The notes: generated by a model from the sequence alone, not told the origin. Positions 33,675 through 42,829 are shown, counted from the first letter of the stretch. The stretch is 64,000 nucleotides of DNA from Fictibacillus arsenicus (GCF_001642935.1 NZ_CP016761.1:992001-1056000); one strand, 5' to 3'. Numbers and translations are program-made.

Positions 33675-34247
33675 ATGACAACCACTACCGGTAAAAAGGA
33701 ATTGTCACTCGAACAGCGTGAAGAATTACTACAAACATTGAAAACCCGTTTTGAGAAAAACATGGACCGTCATAAAGATCTTGAGTGGGAAAAAGTCCAA
33801 GCAAAGCTGGAAGCTAATTCTGAAAAGCTGTGGTCACTCAATGAAATGGAAAGAACTGAAGGGGAACCAGATGTTGTTGATTACGATAAAAAGAATGATG
33901 AATACGTTTTTTATGACTGTTCGGCAGAGAGTCCTAAAGGCCGCAGAAGTCTTTGTTACGACCGTGAAGCACTGGAAGCGAGAAAAAAACATAAACCAGA
34001 AAACAGCGCTATTGATATGGCAGCTGAAATGGGCATTGAACTTTTAACGGAAGACCAATATCGAGCATTGCAGAAACTTGGAAACTTTGATAAGAAAACG
34101 TCCAGTTGGGTAGAAACCCCTTCAGATATAAGAAAACTAGGCGGAGCTCTTTTTTGCGATTATCGTTTCGGACATGTCTTCGTATACCACAATGGAGCTG
34201 ATTCCTACTATGCTGCAAGGGGTTTCCGCGGATTGCTAACAGTTTAA
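33675..34247 (+). CDS. DUF4256 domain protein
   Basis: 190 residues matching the DUF4256 family along its length (LEWEKVQAKLEANSEKLWSLNEMERTEGEPDVV, FYDCSAESPKGRRSLCYDREALE, and C-terminal ADSYYAARGFRG, each recognised from memory). Soluble, function unknown. A strong AAGGAGG site precedes it. It ends at a bidirectional terminator. Confidence 0.85.
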   Translation: MTTTTGKKELSLEQREELLQTLKTRFEKNMDRHKDLEWEKVQAKLEANSEKLWSLNEMERTEGEPDVVDYDKKNDEYVFYDCSAESPKGRRSLCYDREALEARKKHKPENSAIDMAAEMGIELLTEDQYRALQKLGNFDKKTSSWVETPSDIRKLGGALFCDYRFGHVFVYHNGADSYYAARGFRGLLTV

Positions 34248-34262
34248 ACCAAAAATAAAGTA

Positions 34263-34298
34263 AAAAAACGCTTGGATTTTTTAGTCCAAGCGTTTTTG
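34263..34298. terminator. Bidirectional terminator
   Basis: AAAAACGCTTGGA pairs with TCCAAGCGTTTTT around TTTTTTAG. It serves DUF4256 on the plus strand and the endonuclease gene on the minus strand. Confidence 0.85.
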
Positions 34299-34306
34299 CT
34301 ATTTGT

Positions 34307-35491
34307 TTACCAGATCTCCTCAACCCACTCCGGATGGTCGATGAACGGATTTCGGTTGTGCTGATAATCGTTATAGATGATGTTATTGCGATTGCGCTCC
34401 CAGTTATCAACAGGATCTTCTAAATGCCACTGAAGCAGTACAGACATTTTACCGTGATATGGAGCCGTTCCGTTGTTTACGTTGTTGTTTAATTCTAGCT
34501 GCGGCTCGCCGCTGTCGCCTTCATAACGTACTGCCATGTAGAACAGCATTCGTGCAACATCACCTTTTACTGCATCTCTCGGTTCCCACGAATCACTGTC
34601 ATAATAGTTTCCTAATGCTTCAGAATGCTGTGTGCCTCCATTGTCAAAATCAAGGTTGCTTCTTGAACTGTTTACCGTTACATCAGTCGGACGAAGGTGG
34701 TGGATGTCTGTTCCTGGTCCCATGGTCGTTCCGAAATCGCCATGAGATTTTGCCCAAACGTGTTCACGGTTCCAGTCGTTCACGTTGCCTCCGTTCGTTG
34801 TTTTGCTTTGAGAACGGCCAGTGTATAACAAAATTACGTTGCTGCTGTTGTTTGGATCTTCATCAGTCTCTTTTAATGCTTCCCAAACTTCAGAATAGGA
34901 AAGTTCAGTGTGATCGTCGATGATGTTGTGAAGAGCTGTTTTTAAAGCTGCACCTGTTTTTCCTCTGGCTGAATCATAATAAGAATCGTCATAAGGTGGC
35001 GGATCACCAGGATCTTCTGGGTCACCGGGATCTCCAGGGTCAGTACCTGATGCTTTTTCCATAGCAGTTGCGTTCTTTACCCCGGCGTGTGAAAAATAAG
35101 CGGTTAAGTTCCCGGTAACTTTAATCGATTGTCCTTTTAAATTTGGATTCGATTGTAAGCCGAATTCTGAACGGAACGATGAAGGAATTTGAACATACAC
35201 CATGTTGGCCGTGTTTGTTTCCGATGCACTGTCCGCTAGTGCGAGCGCATAGTCGTTCGGATAGTTGCTTGTTACGACGGTATTGGTAGCAGTAGGCTGC
35301 CCGACCACATAGCCTTGAACCGTTTTTACACTGTTGTTCTGATTGGAATTGGCTTGCGATACTGAGTACGGGCTTGACCAGGAACCATCACCGGCAGCCA
35401 GAAGAGGGGGAATGAATGCCAAGGTACTGATCACTAAAGCAATGACTACTGAAAAAAGAGAAAGAAACTTCTTGTTTCCATGTCTTTTCAT
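34307..35491 (-). CDS. Secreted endonuclease I with N-terminal DUF6359 domain
   Basis: 394 residues. A Sec signal peptide (about 7-32, ending LLAAG) leads into a DUF6359 OB-like domain (SPYSVSQANS...NLKGQSIKVTGNL, about 37-150), then an acidic Pro/Gly/Asp linker (DPGDPGDPEDPGDPPP), then an endonuclease I domain with NREHVWAKSHG (about 240-250) and DIHHLRP (about 261-267), the metal and catalytic His region. Such enzymes (B. subtilis YurI/Bsn relatives) degrade RNA or DNA outside the cell. The start MKRHGNKK (35491) is 8 nt after GGAGG; upstream ATGs are too close or contain that site. Confidence 0.88.
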   Translation of the reverse strand: MKRHGNKKFLSLFSVVIALVISTLAFIPPLLAAGDGSWSSPYSVSQANSNQNNSVKTVQGYVVGQPTATNTVVTSNYPNDYALALADSASETNTANMVYVQIPSSFRSEFGLQSNPNLKGQSIKVTGNLTAYFSHAGVKNATAMEKASGTDPGDPGDPEDPGDPPPYDDSYYDSARGKTGAALKTALHNIIDDHTELSYSEVWEALKETDEDPNNSSNVILLYTGRSQSKTTNGGNVNDWNREHVWAKSHGDFGTTMGPGTDIHHLRPTDVTVNSSRSNLDFDNGGTQHSEALGNYYDSDSWEPRDAVKGDVARMLFYMAVRYEGDSGEPQLELNNNVNNGTAPYHGKMSVLLQWHLEDPVDNWERNRNNIIYNDYQHNRNPFIDHPEWVEEIW

Positions 35492-35726
35492 CATCAACGC
35501 CTCCATTATTTTATTTTTCTATCGATGAACTTAAAACTGCTTTTATTTTACAATCATTCTATTAACTTCATTTTACAGACTTGTAAAAAATGAACCTAGC
35601 TACGAAGGTACGAACTATTTAGTTGGAAAAAACAGTTAGAAATGCCTATCTGTATACAAGATGCAGTAAGAAAGTTTGCAAATCTGATAGTATAGAGATA
35701 AAAAGGAATAAAAAATGGAGGGTTAA

Positions 35727-35942
35727 ATGGAAAGCCGAGGATATTTCAAAGAGAGTAAAGTATGTCCGATCTGTACCGGGGTAAATAACTGTGCGATCTC
35801 AAACGGTGAACAACCGGAATCATGCTGGTGCATGACGATAACCATTCCCTCCGAGCTTTTGGAAAAATCGCCGGATAATAGCCGTTGTATATGCGAAAAA
35901 TGTGTAAATGAGTACATAAGAGTAATTAATGATGAAAGCTGA
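35727..35942 (+). CDS. Cysteine-rich CWC family protein
   Basis: 71 residues with nine cysteines arranged as CPIC, NNC, CWC and CICEKC, a probable small zinc-binding protein of the cysteine-rich CWC family. Starts after GGAGGG by 4-5 nt. It stands alone between the endonuclease and array A6. Function unknown. Confidence 0.8.
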   Translation: MESRGYFKESKVCPICTGVNNCAISNGEQPESCWCMTITIPSELLEKSPDNSRCICEKCVNEYIRVINDES

Positions 35943-35992
35943 CCGAAACATCATGCTTGTTTGTGAGCTTTTTTAGTGGAAATAAGGTCTTT

Positions 35993-36138
35993 GGGCGAAA
36001 CTAAAGCTTCATCGGGTGAAACCAAAGAATGACAGGGCGAAACATCAGGTACTCGGGGTGCAACTCAAGGTAGTTGGGGCGAAAACCGAAACAATTGGGG
36101 CGAACGTGTAATAGATATAAGAACACGTACCGTAAAAA
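35993..36138. repeat. Word array A6, period exactly 21 bp, word GGGYGAAAC, same tail as A5
   Basis: GGG(C/T)G(A/C)AA(C/A) words begin at 35993, 36014, 36035, 36056, 36077 and 36098: five successive steps of exactly 21 bp. The final unit continues into the 41-bp tail 36098-36138 shared with array A5. Confidence 0.93.
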
Positions 36139-36141
36139 TAG

Positions 36142-36168
36142 AAAAAGCCGGCTTAGCAGCCAGCTCTT
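36142..36168 (-). terminator. Terminator of dctB
   Basis: On the minus strand, AGCTGGCT pairs with AGCCGGCT around GCTA, followed by TTTTTC. Confidence 0.7.
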
Positions 36169-36181
36169 AATCTATTCAAAT

Positions 36182-37243
36182 TTAAAAATCGCCATGTTTT
36201 GCTCGTAACTGCTTCATCTTCTTCATTAATTCGGTACCGATCTCCTCTTCAAACTCCTTCCAAACCGGCTCCCACTGATCTGACCATATCTTCCTCTCTT
36301 GATCTGTCAGGGTATTTATTTCAATGCCTGACTGTTTTTCAATCAAGCGCAGCTGCTCTTTGTTCATCTCAAACGAATGGGTCTGGTTCCACTCTGTCGT
36401 TTCTTTCATAGATTCAGAGAGGATTTCTCGTTCATCCTTAGAAAGTTTCTTCCAAAAATCCTCGTTCATGATAACGGCGTAGCCTAGGAAACCATGGTTG
36501 CTGAATGTAAGATGACTTTGAACATCAAAGAACTTTTTCGAGTAGATATTAGAAATCGTATTCTCTTCACCATTCAGCTCACCGGATTCTAGCAATTTGT
36601 AAGTTTCGTTAAAATCTAGGCCGACCGCTTTTGCGCCAGCCAGCTGAAACTGCTTTTCCAAGACAGGACTTGGCATGATACGGAGAGTCTGCCCTTTTAA
36701 ATCAGAGGGTTTTTTAATTGGTCCATCGTTCGTTGTTATCTGCTTAAAGCCATTCGTCCAAAAGGTGAGTCCTCTCATATTGTCTTTTTCAATAGACCGA
36801 AGAAGCGTTTTGCCGATGTCACCGTTTAATGCTTCAATAATGCTTTCATGGTTCGGCATTGCATAAGGGAGATCCAGCACCTGAAACTTAGGAGAGACTG
36901 TGCGTAGTTTCGTAGTGGCAGGTGCTATCATTTGAACATCTCCGCGCTTTAGGGCTTCAAGTTCTTCTTGATCCGAATACAGTCCGCCGTTTGGAATCAC
37001 TTCAACTTTTATCCGGCCATTGGATTTCTCATCAACAAGCTTTGCAAATCGCTGAGCGGCAAGCCCTTTAGGTGTATTCTCTGCAACAACATGGCTGAAC
37101 TTGATCACTACTTGATCATTAATTCCATTTTGATCATCGTCAAAAGGCAGTGTAACTTCTGAAAGCTTCGTATGAAAACCAATCCATATGGATACAGCCA
37201 AGCCGGCGATTAATAATAACGCAATACTTAAGAACGATTTCAT
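36182..37243 (-). CDS. dctB: C4-dicarboxylate-binding protein DctB (TRAP-type SBP)
   Basis: 353 residues: an N-terminal anchor helix (about 5-23), then a TRAP-family substrate-binding domain (VVIKFSHVVAENTPKGLAAQRFAKLV, the Arg-centred LKGQTLRIMPSPV, and GLDFNETYKLLESGELNGEENT). In B. subtilis DctB is an extracellular binding protein that works with the sensor kinase DctS rather than with a TRAP permease. The same layout is seen here: dctB is divergent from dctS, and no TRAP membrane subunit genes are nearby. Expected ligands are succinate, fumarate and malate. Confidence 0.9.
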   Translation of the reverse strand: MKSFLSIALLLIAGLAVSIWIGFHTKLSEVTLPFDDDQNGINDQVVIKFSHVVAENTPKGLAAQRFAKLVDEKSNGRIKVEVIPNGGLYSDQEELEALKRGDVQMIAPATTKLRTVSPKFQVLDLPYAMPNHESIIEALNGDIGKTLLRSIEKDNMRGLTFWTNGFKQITTNDGPIKKPSDLKGQTLRIMPSPVLEKQFQLAGAKAVGLDFNETYKLLESGELNGEENTISNIYSKKFFDVQSHLTFSNHGFLGYAVIMNEDFWKKLSKDEREILSESMKETTEWNQTHSFEMNKEQLRLIEKQSGIEINTLTDQERKIWSDQWEPVWKEFEEEIGTELMKKMKQLRAKHGDF

Positions 37244-37337
37244 CTTTTAAACCCCGAATCCGTCATTTTTTAAATAGTCTAACATATGCGGACCGTAATG
37301 ATACAATAGGGACAAGATCAAGGGAGGAAGCTTAGCC

Positions 37338-38933
37338 ATGAAGATGAAACGACTGCCTATTCGGACTAAAATCATGATACTAACATTTGGCATCATACTT
37401 TATGCCATCCTCATCGGCGGAGTCGTTATTATCGGCAAGATCCTTGACATTCAGGAAGAGGAGCTTGGCAAACGTGCCATGATTACCTCACGGACCGTTG
37501 CACAGCTTCCTGAGGTAAAGACAAATATCCAAGAAAATGATGGCTGGGAGACAATAGAACCAGTCGTTGAAAAAATTCGAGTGATAAATGAGGCAGATTA
37601 CGTTGTTGTCATGAATATGGAGGGTGTGCGATATTCTCATCCCGTAAGAGGTATGCTCGGCACTAAGTCGGAAGGCAAAGACGAGAGTGCCGCTTTTGCA
37701 GATCATACATTTATCTCTAAGGCAAAAGGGGAAATGGGAACAGCCGTAAGAGCTTTCGTTCCGATCAAAAATGAAAACCTTGAGCAGATCGGAGTTGTGG
37801 TGGTTGGTCATGTTATACCTGGTTTTAATGAAGTATTTCATGATCTAAAAGATGAAATGACCCTAATTCTTTTACTTGTGCTATCTTTTGGAATCATTGG
37901 TTCTTGGCTACTTGCACGGCACCTTAAGCAGCAAATGTTTTATCTGGAACCGCATGAAATCGTCCGCATGCTCCAAGAACGGACGGCAACCTTCCATTCG
38001 ATGCATGAAGGGGTTATTGCGATCGATAACAAGGAGCATATTTCTATCTTTAACGAAAAAGCAAAACGTATTTTTAATGTTTCTGGGGATGTAATCGGTA
38101 AACCGATCCGAGAAGTCATTCCGGATACACGGTTGCCGGAGATCATTGAGCTGAGCAGACCTGTCTATAACCAGGAGATTCGCGTAAGCGGGAAAGTTAT
38201 CATGAGTAACCGCGTTCCGATCAAAGTCAACGACCAGATAGTCGGTGCCGTAGCCATTTTCCAAGATCGTACGGAAGTTGCCAAAATGGCAGAAGAACTA
38301 ACAGGGGTAAAAGCTTTTGTTGAAGCACTAAGGGTTCAGAATCATGAACATATGAACAAGCTGCACACCATTGCAGGACTTCTTCAATTAGGAAAAATAA
38401 AAAAGGCGATGGAGTATGTTTTTCAAGTATCTGAAGAAAAAGGAACACTTACTAGATTTTTAAATCAGCGTATAAAAAATGAGAGTTTAGCAGGACTTTT
38501 GTTGAGCAAAGTCGGTCGTGGAAAAGAACTGGGGATAAAGGTTGCCATCGACAAGGAGAGCCGTCTTGAAGTGTTTCCGGAACATCTCGATCAACACGAT
38601 CTCGTGATGATACTTGGTAATTTAATCGAGAATGCTTTCGATTCTTTATCAGGAATCTCAAATGGACGAATTGATGTAAGTATTGCGCAAGATTCTGAGG
38701 TCTGTGCCATTTTAGTAGAAGATAATGGCTCTGGGATGACAGAGGACATTCAAGAGCACATATTCGAAAGAGGATACACGACAAAAGGAGACAACGGTTC
38801 TGGAATCGGACTTTTTCTTATTAAGCAGATCGTGGAAAAAGGAAAGGGTGAAATCGAGGTGACTTCCAAAGTGAATCAAGGAACCAGCTTCGTTATTGCG
38901 TTTCCGATGGGAGACAGGGGTGAAGATGTATGA
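37338..38933 (+). CDS. dctS: C4-dicarboxylate sensor histidine kinase DctS
   Basis: 531 residues of the CitA/DcuS family. TM1 (about 13-33), an extracellular PAS-like sensor (about 35-170, with the RYSHPVRG ligand loop), TM2 (about 175-195), a cytoplasmic PAS domain (about 212-310), the phosphoacceptor region VQNHEHMNKLHTIAGLLQLG (about 333-352), and an ATPase domain with N-box NLIENAFD, DNGSGM and GSGIGLFL. The start follows GGGAGGAAG. Its end overlaps dctR by ATGA. It controls dicarboxylate uptake with DctR and DctB. Confidence 0.92.
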   Translation: MKMKRLPIRTKIMILTFGIILYAILIGGVVIIGKILDIQEEELGKRAMITSRTVAQLPEVKTNIQENDGWETIEPVVEKIRVINEADYVVVMNMEGVRYSHPVRGMLGTKSEGKDESAAFADHTFISKAKGEMGTAVRAFVPIKNENLEQIGVVVVGHVIPGFNEVFHDLKDEMTLILLLVLSFGIIGSWLLARHLKQQMFYLEPHEIVRMLQERTATFHSMHEGVIAIDNKEHISIFNEKAKRIFNVSGDVIGKPIREVIPDTRLPEIIELSRPVYNQEIRVSGKVIMSNRVPIKVNDQIVGAVAIFQDRTEVAKMAEELTGVKAFVEALRVQNHEHMNKLHTIAGLLQLGKIKKAMEYVFQVSEEKGTLTRFLNQRIKNESLAGLLLSKVGRGKELGIKVAIDKESRLEVFPEHLDQHDLVMILGNLIENAFDSLSGISNGRIDVSIAQDSEVCAILVEDNGSGMTEDIQEHIFERGYTTKGDNGSGIGLFLIKQIVEKGKGEIEVTSKVNQGTSFVIAFPMGDRGEDV

Positions 38934-39613
38934 GTGAATTAAAAGTCTTATTAATAGAAGACGATCCTATGGTCCAGGAGATCAACAAGGCATTTATCGA
39001 AAAAGTAAAAGGATTTAAAGTAATTTCGTGTGCTTCCAACGGGACGGAAGGCATGGAACAAGTAAGAAAATTAAAGCCTGATCTTGTTGTCCTTGATATT
39101 TACATGCCTGGCCTGGATGGTGTAAAAACCCTCCAGCAGATTAGAAATGAAAAGATTCAAGTTGATGTCATCATTATTACAGCGGCAAACGATCTGGACA
39201 CAATACGGTCTATGCTGCAAAACGGTGCGTTTGATTATATCATTAAACCGTTTAATTTTGAGCGGATAAAAAAAGCGCTTGATAAATACAAAGACTTTCA
39301 CGCTACTATTTCTCCTTCAGGATCGGTTACCCAAAAAGATCTTGATAATCTTTTCTTTTCGGAAAAGAGGGACGCTCTAAATACGGCTGATCTTCCAAAG
39401 GGACTAAATGAGCTTACATTAAAACAGATTGAAGGTTTTCTAAATACACAAACAGAATCCAAATCCGCTGAGGAAGTGGCAGAAGGAGTGGGAATCGCGC
39501 GTGTTACAGCCCGGAGATACCTCGACTATCTCGTGAAAAACGGCAGCATTCAGATGGACATTCAATATGGCACAATAGGCCGCCCGGTTAATCGTTATTT
39601 ATTAAAAAAATAG
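38930..39613 (+). CDS. dctR: Response regulator DctR (CitB family)
   Basis: 227 residues. The receiver domain has the acidic pair EDD (10-12), the phosphorylated Asp56 in VVLDIYMPG, and Lys in IIKPF. The C-terminal part (ESKSAEEVAEGVGIARVTARRYLDYLVKNG) is the HTH characteristic of CitB/DcuR-type regulators. Translationally coupled to dctS. Expected target: the dctP promoter region downstream. Confidence 0.92.
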   Translation: MSELKVLLIEDDPMVQEINKAFIEKVKGFKVISCASNGTEGMEQVRKLKPDLVVLDIYMPGLDGVKTLQQIRNEKIQVDVIIITAANDLDTIRSMLQNGAFDYIIKPFNFERIKKALDKYKDFHATISPSGSVTQKDLDNLFFSEKRDALNTADLPKGLNELTLKQIEGFLNTQTESKSAEEVAEGVGIARVTARRYLDYLVKNGSIQMDIQYGTIGRPVNRYLLKK

Positions 39614-39692
39614 GATTCATTTTACTAGTTAATTGGATGGAAAAAGGATATTATTTACTATTGTGTGGGAAATCACGATAGGAGGATTATTG

Positions 39693-40217
39693 ATGTCAAA
39701 ACACAAAGCGGTAGTTCGTCTTGTACGAGTAGAAGATGCTGAAGCTGTCTTATCCATTCAGCGTGAAGTCGTTGGAGAAAGAGATTATTTTATTGCTGTT
39801 TCAGAAGAGTTTAATAAAACAACTGAAGAGCATCAAGAATGGATTCAAAAGATTATTGAGCACGAAAGAGAGACCATGTTTTTAGCAGAAGTTGAAGGTG
39901 AAGCAGCAGGTTGGATCGTCTTCAAATCACAAGAGCGTAAGAGAATGCATCACACAGGTTCTTTTGCGATCATTATTAAAAAAGATTACCGAAATAAAGG
40001 AATTGGTAAACTCCTAATCAACGAATTACTCCAATGGGCAGAAAAGCATCCCATCATTGAAAAAGTTTCATTAGGTACATTCTCGACGAATACAAGAGCA
40101 ATTGAACTATATAAGAAGCTAGGTTTTGTTGAAGAAGGACGTAAAATCAATGAGTTAAAGTTCAGTGAAAAGGAATACGTCGATGATGTTTTGATGTACA
40201 AGATGGTTAAGGGTTAA
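39693..40217 (+). CDS. GNAT-family N-acetyltransferase between dctR and dctP
   Basis: 174 residues. The acetyl-CoA loop is IIKKDYRNKGIGKLLINEL (about 90-108, R-x-x-G-x-G), followed by TNTRAIELYKKLGFVEEG. The start at 39693 follows GGAGG by 7-8 nt; the earlier ATG at 39633 is rejected. In B. subtilis dctP follows dctR directly, so this gene interrupts the known order. Substrate unknown. Confidence 0.85.
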   Translation: MSKHKAVVRLVRVEDAEAVLSIQREVVGERDYFIAVSEEFNKTTEEHQEWIQKIIEHERETMFLAEVEGEAAGWIVFKSQERKRMHHTGSFAIIIKKDYRNKGIGKLLINELLQWAEKHPIIEKVSLGTFSTNTRAIELYKKLGFVEEGRKINELKFSEKEYVDDVLMYKMVKG

Positions 40218-40273
40218 TCTGAGACCAAAAAGACCAAAACGTCCAATAAGTTCATAATATTCTAACAAAATAT

Positions 40274-40287
40274 TGAAAGCGTTATCA
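40274..40287. promoter_or_regulatory. Perfect cre (CcpA) consensus upstream of dctP
   Basis: TGAAAGCGTTATCA matches TGWAANCGNTNWCA at 14 of 14 positions and lies 121 bp before dctP, a gene that is glucose-repressed in B. subtilis. Its bases also form the left arm of a terminator-like hairpin (40276-40317), so it may be a cre site, part of the GNAT terminator, or both. Confidence 0.6.
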
Positions 40288-40317
40288 TTACATTACAAAT
40301 GTTGATAGCGCTTTTTT
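40276..40317 (+). terminator. Terminator of the upstream GNAT gene
   Basis: AAAGCGTTATCA pairs with TTGATAGCGCTTT (one G-U) around about 14 nt, followed by T-run. Confidence 0.7.
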
Positions 40318-40327
40318 ATTTTGAATT

Positions 40328-40382
40328 GTGTCTGAATTGACTGGGGTCTGTCCCGGGACAGACCCCAGTCAATTTCAGGCAC
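40328..40382. repeat. REP-like long palindrome, copy 2
   Basis: An inverted repeat of about 27 bp per arm centred at 40354/40355. The inner 18 bp per arm (TTGACTGGGGTCTGTCCC and its complement, 40337-40372) is perfect and has no spacer. The outer arms read GTGTCTGAA and TTCAGGCAC. It sits 26 bp before the dctP start and has no T-run. Confidence 0.9.
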
Positions 40383-40407
40383 TTATCACGAAAGGAGAAG
40401 AACAAAC

Positions 40408-41679
40408 ATGAAGAAGTTATTTAAGAACTTAACGTTTCAAGTATTAACTGCCATTGCAGTTGGTGTGCTTGTTGGATTGATATGGCCAGAAGTAGGAAAG
40501 CAGATGAAGCCTGTTGGCGATACATTCATCAACGCCGTAAAAATGGTCATCGCCCCAATTATTTTCTTAACGATCGTACTTGGGATCGCAAAAATGGGAG
40601 ACATGAAGAAAGTAGGAAAGGTTGGAGGAAAGGCTTTTATCTATTTTGAAGTCGTTACAACTTTGGCACTTGTTATCGGTCTAATCGTTGTTAATGTGCT
40701 TAAACCGGGTGCAGGACTTGATTTTGATAAACTTGAAAAAGGTGATGTTTCCGAGTATACGTCCGAAGGCGGCGGAAAGATCGACTGGATTGAGTTTGTC
40801 ACACACATCGTTCCTAGCAACATGGTTGACGCTTTTGCAAAAGGTGATATCCTTCAAGTGCTGTTCTTTTCCATCCTTTTTGGTGTAGGACTTACAGCAC
40901 TCGGAAACAGCGGGAAAATTATTATTGAGTTCTTTGAAAAACTACTCAACGTCTTTTTCAAAATCGTCGGCTATATCATGAAGGCTGCGCCTCTAGGTGC
41001 ATTTGGTGCGATGGCTTTTACAATTGGGAACTACGGGCTAGAGTCACTCGTTCCACTTGGAAAACTTATGATAGCCGTTTATACGACGATGTTCTGTTTT
41101 GTCTTTATCGTGTTGAATCTAATCTGTAAAATGTATGGCTTCAGTCTGTGGAAGTATTTAAAGTTTATTAAAGACGAACTTCTGATTGTTCTCGGGACAA
41201 GCTCTTCAGAATCCGTACTTCCTCGGATGATGAACAAGATGGAAAAGTTCGGATGCTCGAAGTCAGTAGTTGGTCTTGTTATTCCTACTGGTTATTCGTT
41301 CAACCTGGATGGTACATCCATCTATCTGTCGATGGCTGTTGTATTCCTTGCTCAAGTGTTTGGCATAGACCTTAGTTTGACTCAGCAGCTTACGATCATT
41401 GCGGTATTGATGCTCACGTCAAAAGGTGCGGCAGCTGTTACAGGCGGGGGCTTTATCGTACTTGCTTCAACTTTGACTGCAATGCAGGTTATTCCTGTAG
41501 AAGGTCTTGCCCTATTGCTCGGGGTTGACCGTTTCATGAGTGAAGCTCGTGCAATTGTTAACTTGATCGGAAACGGAATCGCAACAATCGTAGTTTCAAA
41601 GAGTGAGAATGAATTTGATGAAGGTAAGAGCGAGGAAGCGATCCAGGAAATGTATGAAAACAGAAAAATTGCCGTGTAA
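40408..41679 (+). CDS. dctP: C4-dicarboxylate/cation symporter DctP (DAACS family)
   Basis: 423 residues, the usual DctA/DctP length, with eight transmembrane helices and two re-entrant loops. The transport core is intact: [13 protein letters not shown] (serine-rich HP1, about 267-279), [14 protein letters not shown] (about 297-310), [18 protein letters not shown] (HP2, about 336-353) and [18 protein letters not shown] (about 373-390). It imports succinate, fumarate and malate with cations. The start lies behind AAAGGAGAAG. Expected to be induced by DctS/DctR and repressed by CcpA. Confidence 0.93.
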   Translation: MKKLFKNLTFQVLTAIAVGVLVGLIWPEVGKQMKPVGDTFINAVKMVIAPIIFLTIVLGIAKMGDMKKVGKVGGKAFIYFEVVTTLALVIGLIVVNVLKPGAGLDFDKLEKGDVSEYTSEGGGKIDWIEFVTHIVPSNMVDAFAKGDILQVLFFSILFGVGLTALGNSGKIIIEFFEKLLNVFFKIVGYIMKAAPLGAFGAMAFTIGNYGLESLVPLGKLMIAVYTTMFCFVFIVLNLICKMYGFSLWKYLKFIKDELLIVLGTSSSESVLPRMMNKMEKFGCSKSVVGLVIPTGYSFNLDGTSIYLSMAVVFLAQVFGIDLSLTQQLTIIAVLMLTSKGAAAVTGGGFIVLASTLTAMQVIPVEGLALLLGVDRFMSEARAIVNLIGNGIATIVVSKSENEFDEGKSEEAIQEMYENRKIAV

Positions 41680-41686
41680 TACAAAT

Positions 41687-41724
41687 AGAGCTTTGGTCAA
41701 AACAGACTAAAGCTCTTTCTTTTT
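41687..41724 (+). terminator. Terminator of dctP
   Basis: AGAGCTTTGGTC pairs with GACTAAAGCTCT (G-U allowed) around AAAACA, followed by TTTCTTTTT. Confidence 0.8.
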
Positions 41725-41763
41725 GATATGATTTAGAAAAAGCATGTGGAGGGAGAGCAAGAT

Positions 41764-42828
41764 ATGATCTGTAAAAGACTCAACATCAAATACCCCATTA
41801 TCCAGGCAGGAATGGCAGGCGGTCCGACAACTTCGGAGCTTGTAGCCGCGGTCAGCAATGCAGGTGCTCTTGGAACATTAGGAGCGGGGTATATGACACC
41901 AGAAGATATACGAAATGTACTCTCACAAATTATGAAACTAACGAAAAAACCTTTTGCCGTGAATCTCTTTCTTCCACAAGTCTATGAAAAAAATGAACAG
42001 CAGATCTTGAGTATGCAGAAATACTTGAATAAGTACCGGAAACAGCTCGGCATTCCGGAAGTCTATTCTGTTCCGGATATCCAGGATCTTTTTGAACAGC
42101 AGCTTAACGTGGTGATTGAAGCGGAAGTGAAAATTGTAAGCTTTACGTTCAACAAACCTTCTGCTGGTTTAATAGAAAAATTGCATAATAGCGGAATTAC
42201 GGTGATCGCCACAGCAACAACTTTAAAAGAAGCGAAAGAACTAGAGTCACTCGGTGTTGATATGATCGTTGCACAGGGAAGTGAGGCGGGTGGTCATAGA
42301 GGAACGTTCTTGGATGTTGAAGACGAGGCGTTGATCGGCACGATGGCATTGGTTCCCCAAATTGTAGATGCTGTTCAATGCCCTGTAATCGCAGCTGGCG
42401 GCATAATGGACGGCAGAGGGATGGCGGCAGCCTTCTCGCTGGGAGCATCAGCTGTACAGCTAGGAACAGCATTTTTAACCGTTCAAGAAAGCGGGGCAAG
42501 CGAGATTCACAAGTCAGCCATCCTAACAAGCAAGGATACAGATACAAAAATAACCCAGGCGTTCTCAGGAAAAAGCGCAAGAGGATTTAAGAATGAAATG
42601 ATGTTGAGTTTAGAGAGCGCCCCCAGCTTGCCACCTTATCCGATCCAACACGTGTTAACATCAGACATCAGAAAAGAAGCGGCAAAGCAGGGAAACAAAG
42701 AGTTGGTTTCTATGTGGGCAGGGCAGGCATCTGCATTAAGCAAGAAACAAACTGCTAAGGAATTAATTGAATGCCTTGTACATGAGTACAGAACAACGAT
42801 TTCAAAGATTCTAACTGAATGGAACTAA
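41764..42828 (+). CDS. Nitronate monooxygenase (2-nitropropane dioxygenase type)
   Basis: 354 residues forming an FMN-binding TIM barrel that oxidises propionate-3-nitronate and other nitronates. Motifs: YPIIQAGMAGGPTTSELVAAVSNAGALG (1-35), VAQGSEAGGHRG (about 176-187, with the catalytic-site His), PVIAAGGIMDGRGMAAAFSLGASAVQLGTAFL (FMN phosphate site). The start at 41764 is 10 nt after GGAGGG; the GTG at 41746 would contain that site. Monocistronic with its own terminator. Confidence 0.9.
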   Translation: MICKRLNIKYPIIQAGMAGGPTTSELVAAVSNAGALGTLGAGYMTPEDIRNVLSQIMKLTKKPFAVNLFLPQVYEKNEQQILSMQKYLNKYRKQLGIPEVYSVPDIQDLFEQQLNVVIEAEVKIVSFTFNKPSAGLIEKLHNSGITVIATATTLKEAKELESLGVDMIVAQGSEAGGHRGTFLDVEDEALIGTMALVPQIVDAVQCPVIAAGGIMDGRGMAAAFSLGASAVQLGTAFLTVQESGASEIHKSAILTSKDTDTKITQAFSGKSARGFKNEMMLSLESAPSLPPYPIQHVLTSDIRKEAAKQGNKELVSMWAGQASALSKKQTAKELIECLVHEYRTTISKILTEWN

Positions 42829-42829
42829 G

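Noticed and set aside
15084-36138. The word arrays as CRISPR arrays
   Set aside because: The conserved unit is about 9 bp and the gap about 12 bp, far below CRISPR repeat and spacer lengths. There are no cas genes in the window.
37488-38784. Minus-strand ORFs within dctS
   Set aside because: They are antisense to a clear histidine kinase and lack translation signals.
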